Below are positions 5,418-5,948 of a DNA stretch of 5,948 bases, piece after piece. Position 1 is the first letter of the stretch. The number at the start of each line of letters is the position of its first letter. The translations under genes were made by a program, and so were the position numbers. The notes under the pieces are model-generated. The model was not told where the DNA came from, did no database searches, and was given only the letters and a program-made list of their open reading frames with translations. This stretch comes from an uncultured Bacteroidales bacterium (GTDB lineage Bacteria > Bacteroidota > Bacteroidia > Bacteroidales > P3): contig CAMURW010000102.1 in NCBI GenBank assembly GCA_947097635.1, positions 1 through 5,948 of the forward strand. The letters are read 5' to 3'.

Positions 5418-5449
5418 CATTTTGTTTTTAGGATTAAGAATATCGTAAA

Positions 5450-5948
5450 ATGATAGAGAAGTCAGTCTTTACCAGTCGAATAGCAAAATCCAATGTCTTC
5501 ACGCTGAAGGAGAAATTGGACATACAGAACGCCAAAAAGCGTTACCCCTATTGTGCCTTGTTGCAGAAACTGGACCTGCTGAGCGACAAAGCGGCCAACA
5601 TCTATCATTGGGAGGAGCGTTTCACGCGGCGTGTGGCACTACACATGCCCGACCCCCAGCGGCTGCTGGCAGACTTGCGCGATGTCAAGGAGATAGACAT
5701 CTCCACTCCCGCTGACCTCAGGATGAAGCAGGAAATAGAAGATGCCAAGAGCGACGAATACAAGGCCATAGAGGAAGATGCTGCCTTTGATGTCCTCAAC
5801 GCTATCAACTCCTACGAGGAAGTATCGTTCAAGACCGCTCCCAAGAGCGTAATTCTGGAAAAATTCCTCGAAGAGAGCAACGTTGACACGTCCGATATGC
5901 CCGACGAAACACCAGAAAAAGTCATTGAACTGGGCAAAAAAAGTATTA
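5450..5948 (+). CDS. Bacteroidetes conserved protein of unknown function, 3' end beyond window
   Basis: 166 residues are visible and the frame is still open at the right edge. The protein is soluble, acidic and apparently helical, with no signal peptide or membrane segment. Residues 30-75 (KRYPYCALLQKLDLLSDKAA, then the helix WEERFTRRVALHMPDPQRLL) resemble a family I recall from many Bacteroidetes genomes: an N-terminal 'YPY...' helix pair followed by 'A.(Y/H).PD...L'. In those relatives a variable acidic linker leads to a TPR-like helical repeat at the C-terminus. Here the acidic linker (about 84-125, 140-160) and KSVILEKFLEESN (132-144) fit that plan; the TPR part would lie outside the window and is inferred from memory, not seen. 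The start is ATG 5450, close behind the promoter and diverging from rpmH. Molecular function is unknown. Confidence 0.8.
   Translation, partial: MIEKSVFTSRIAKSNVFTLKEKLDIQNAKKRYPYCALLQKLDLLSDKAANIYHWEERFTRRVALHMPDPQRLLADLRDVKEIDISTPADLRMKQEIEDAKSDEYKAIEEDAAFDVLNAINSYEEVSFKTAPKSVILEKFLEESNVDTSDMPDETPEKVIELGKKSI

Noticed and set aside
5605..5808. Minus-strand open frame of 67 codons antisense to the plus-strand gene
   Set aside because: The Ser-rich product is the complement of an acidic, helical coding sequence with better start and promoter evidence.
1..5948. CRISPR array, insertion sequence, tRNA, rRNA or riboswitch
   Set aside because: I looked for spaced repeats, transposase motifs, terminal inverted repeats, tRNA-like cloverleaves and known riboswitch cores by eye, and saw none. 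The gaps between genes are all under 225 bp.

Overview
The window most likely comes from a Bacteroidetes genome, probably a Bacteroidales member of the Prevotella/Bacteroides type. Three lines of evidence point there. Three intergenic regions carry the Bacteroidetes -7 promoter element TAnnTTTG, each followed by CA. One secreted protein ends in a type IX secretion (Por) C-terminal sorting domain, a system confined to this phylum. Start codons have A-rich leaders without clear Shine-Dalgarno sites. Coding DNA is moderately G+C rich, while the intergenic DNA is very A+T rich.

Five genes lie on the minus strand and are transcribed from right to left; one partial gene diverges from them on the plus strand. 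Reading leftward from the divergent promoter region (5227-5449): rpmH (ribosomal protein bL34, 5080-5226) ends in a strong intrinsic terminator (4994-5028). Next is rlmD, an Fe-S, SAM-dependent 23S rRNA m5U methyltransferase (3517-4941), preceded by an A+T-rich leader with a 15-bp tandem duplication. A promoter just past the rlmD stop drives a secreted, cysteine-repeat T9SS-sorted protein (1965-3365). The 126-bp gap after that gene holds two hairpins and a G-quadruplex motif. It is followed by apbE (FAD:protein FMN transferase, exported, 801-1838) and, 26 bp further on, yicC (endoribonuclease family, cut off by the left window edge). To the right, a plus-strand gene (5450 to the window end) encodes the N-terminal part of a Bacteroidetes protein of unknown function.

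The set is mostly housekeeping: ribosome structure and rRNA modification (rpmH, rlmD), RNA turnover (yicC) and flavinylation of exported redox proteins (apbE), with one surface or secreted protein between them. There is no mobile element, CRISPR array, tRNA or rRNA, and nothing proves a new system. The features most worth a second look are small: the hairpin and G4 region between the T9SS gene and apbE, the clustering of candidate O-glycosylation sequons in the repeat part of the T9SS protein, the AUG-stop-stop-stop element in the rpmH leader, and two substitutions in the conserved C-terminal motif of YicC.
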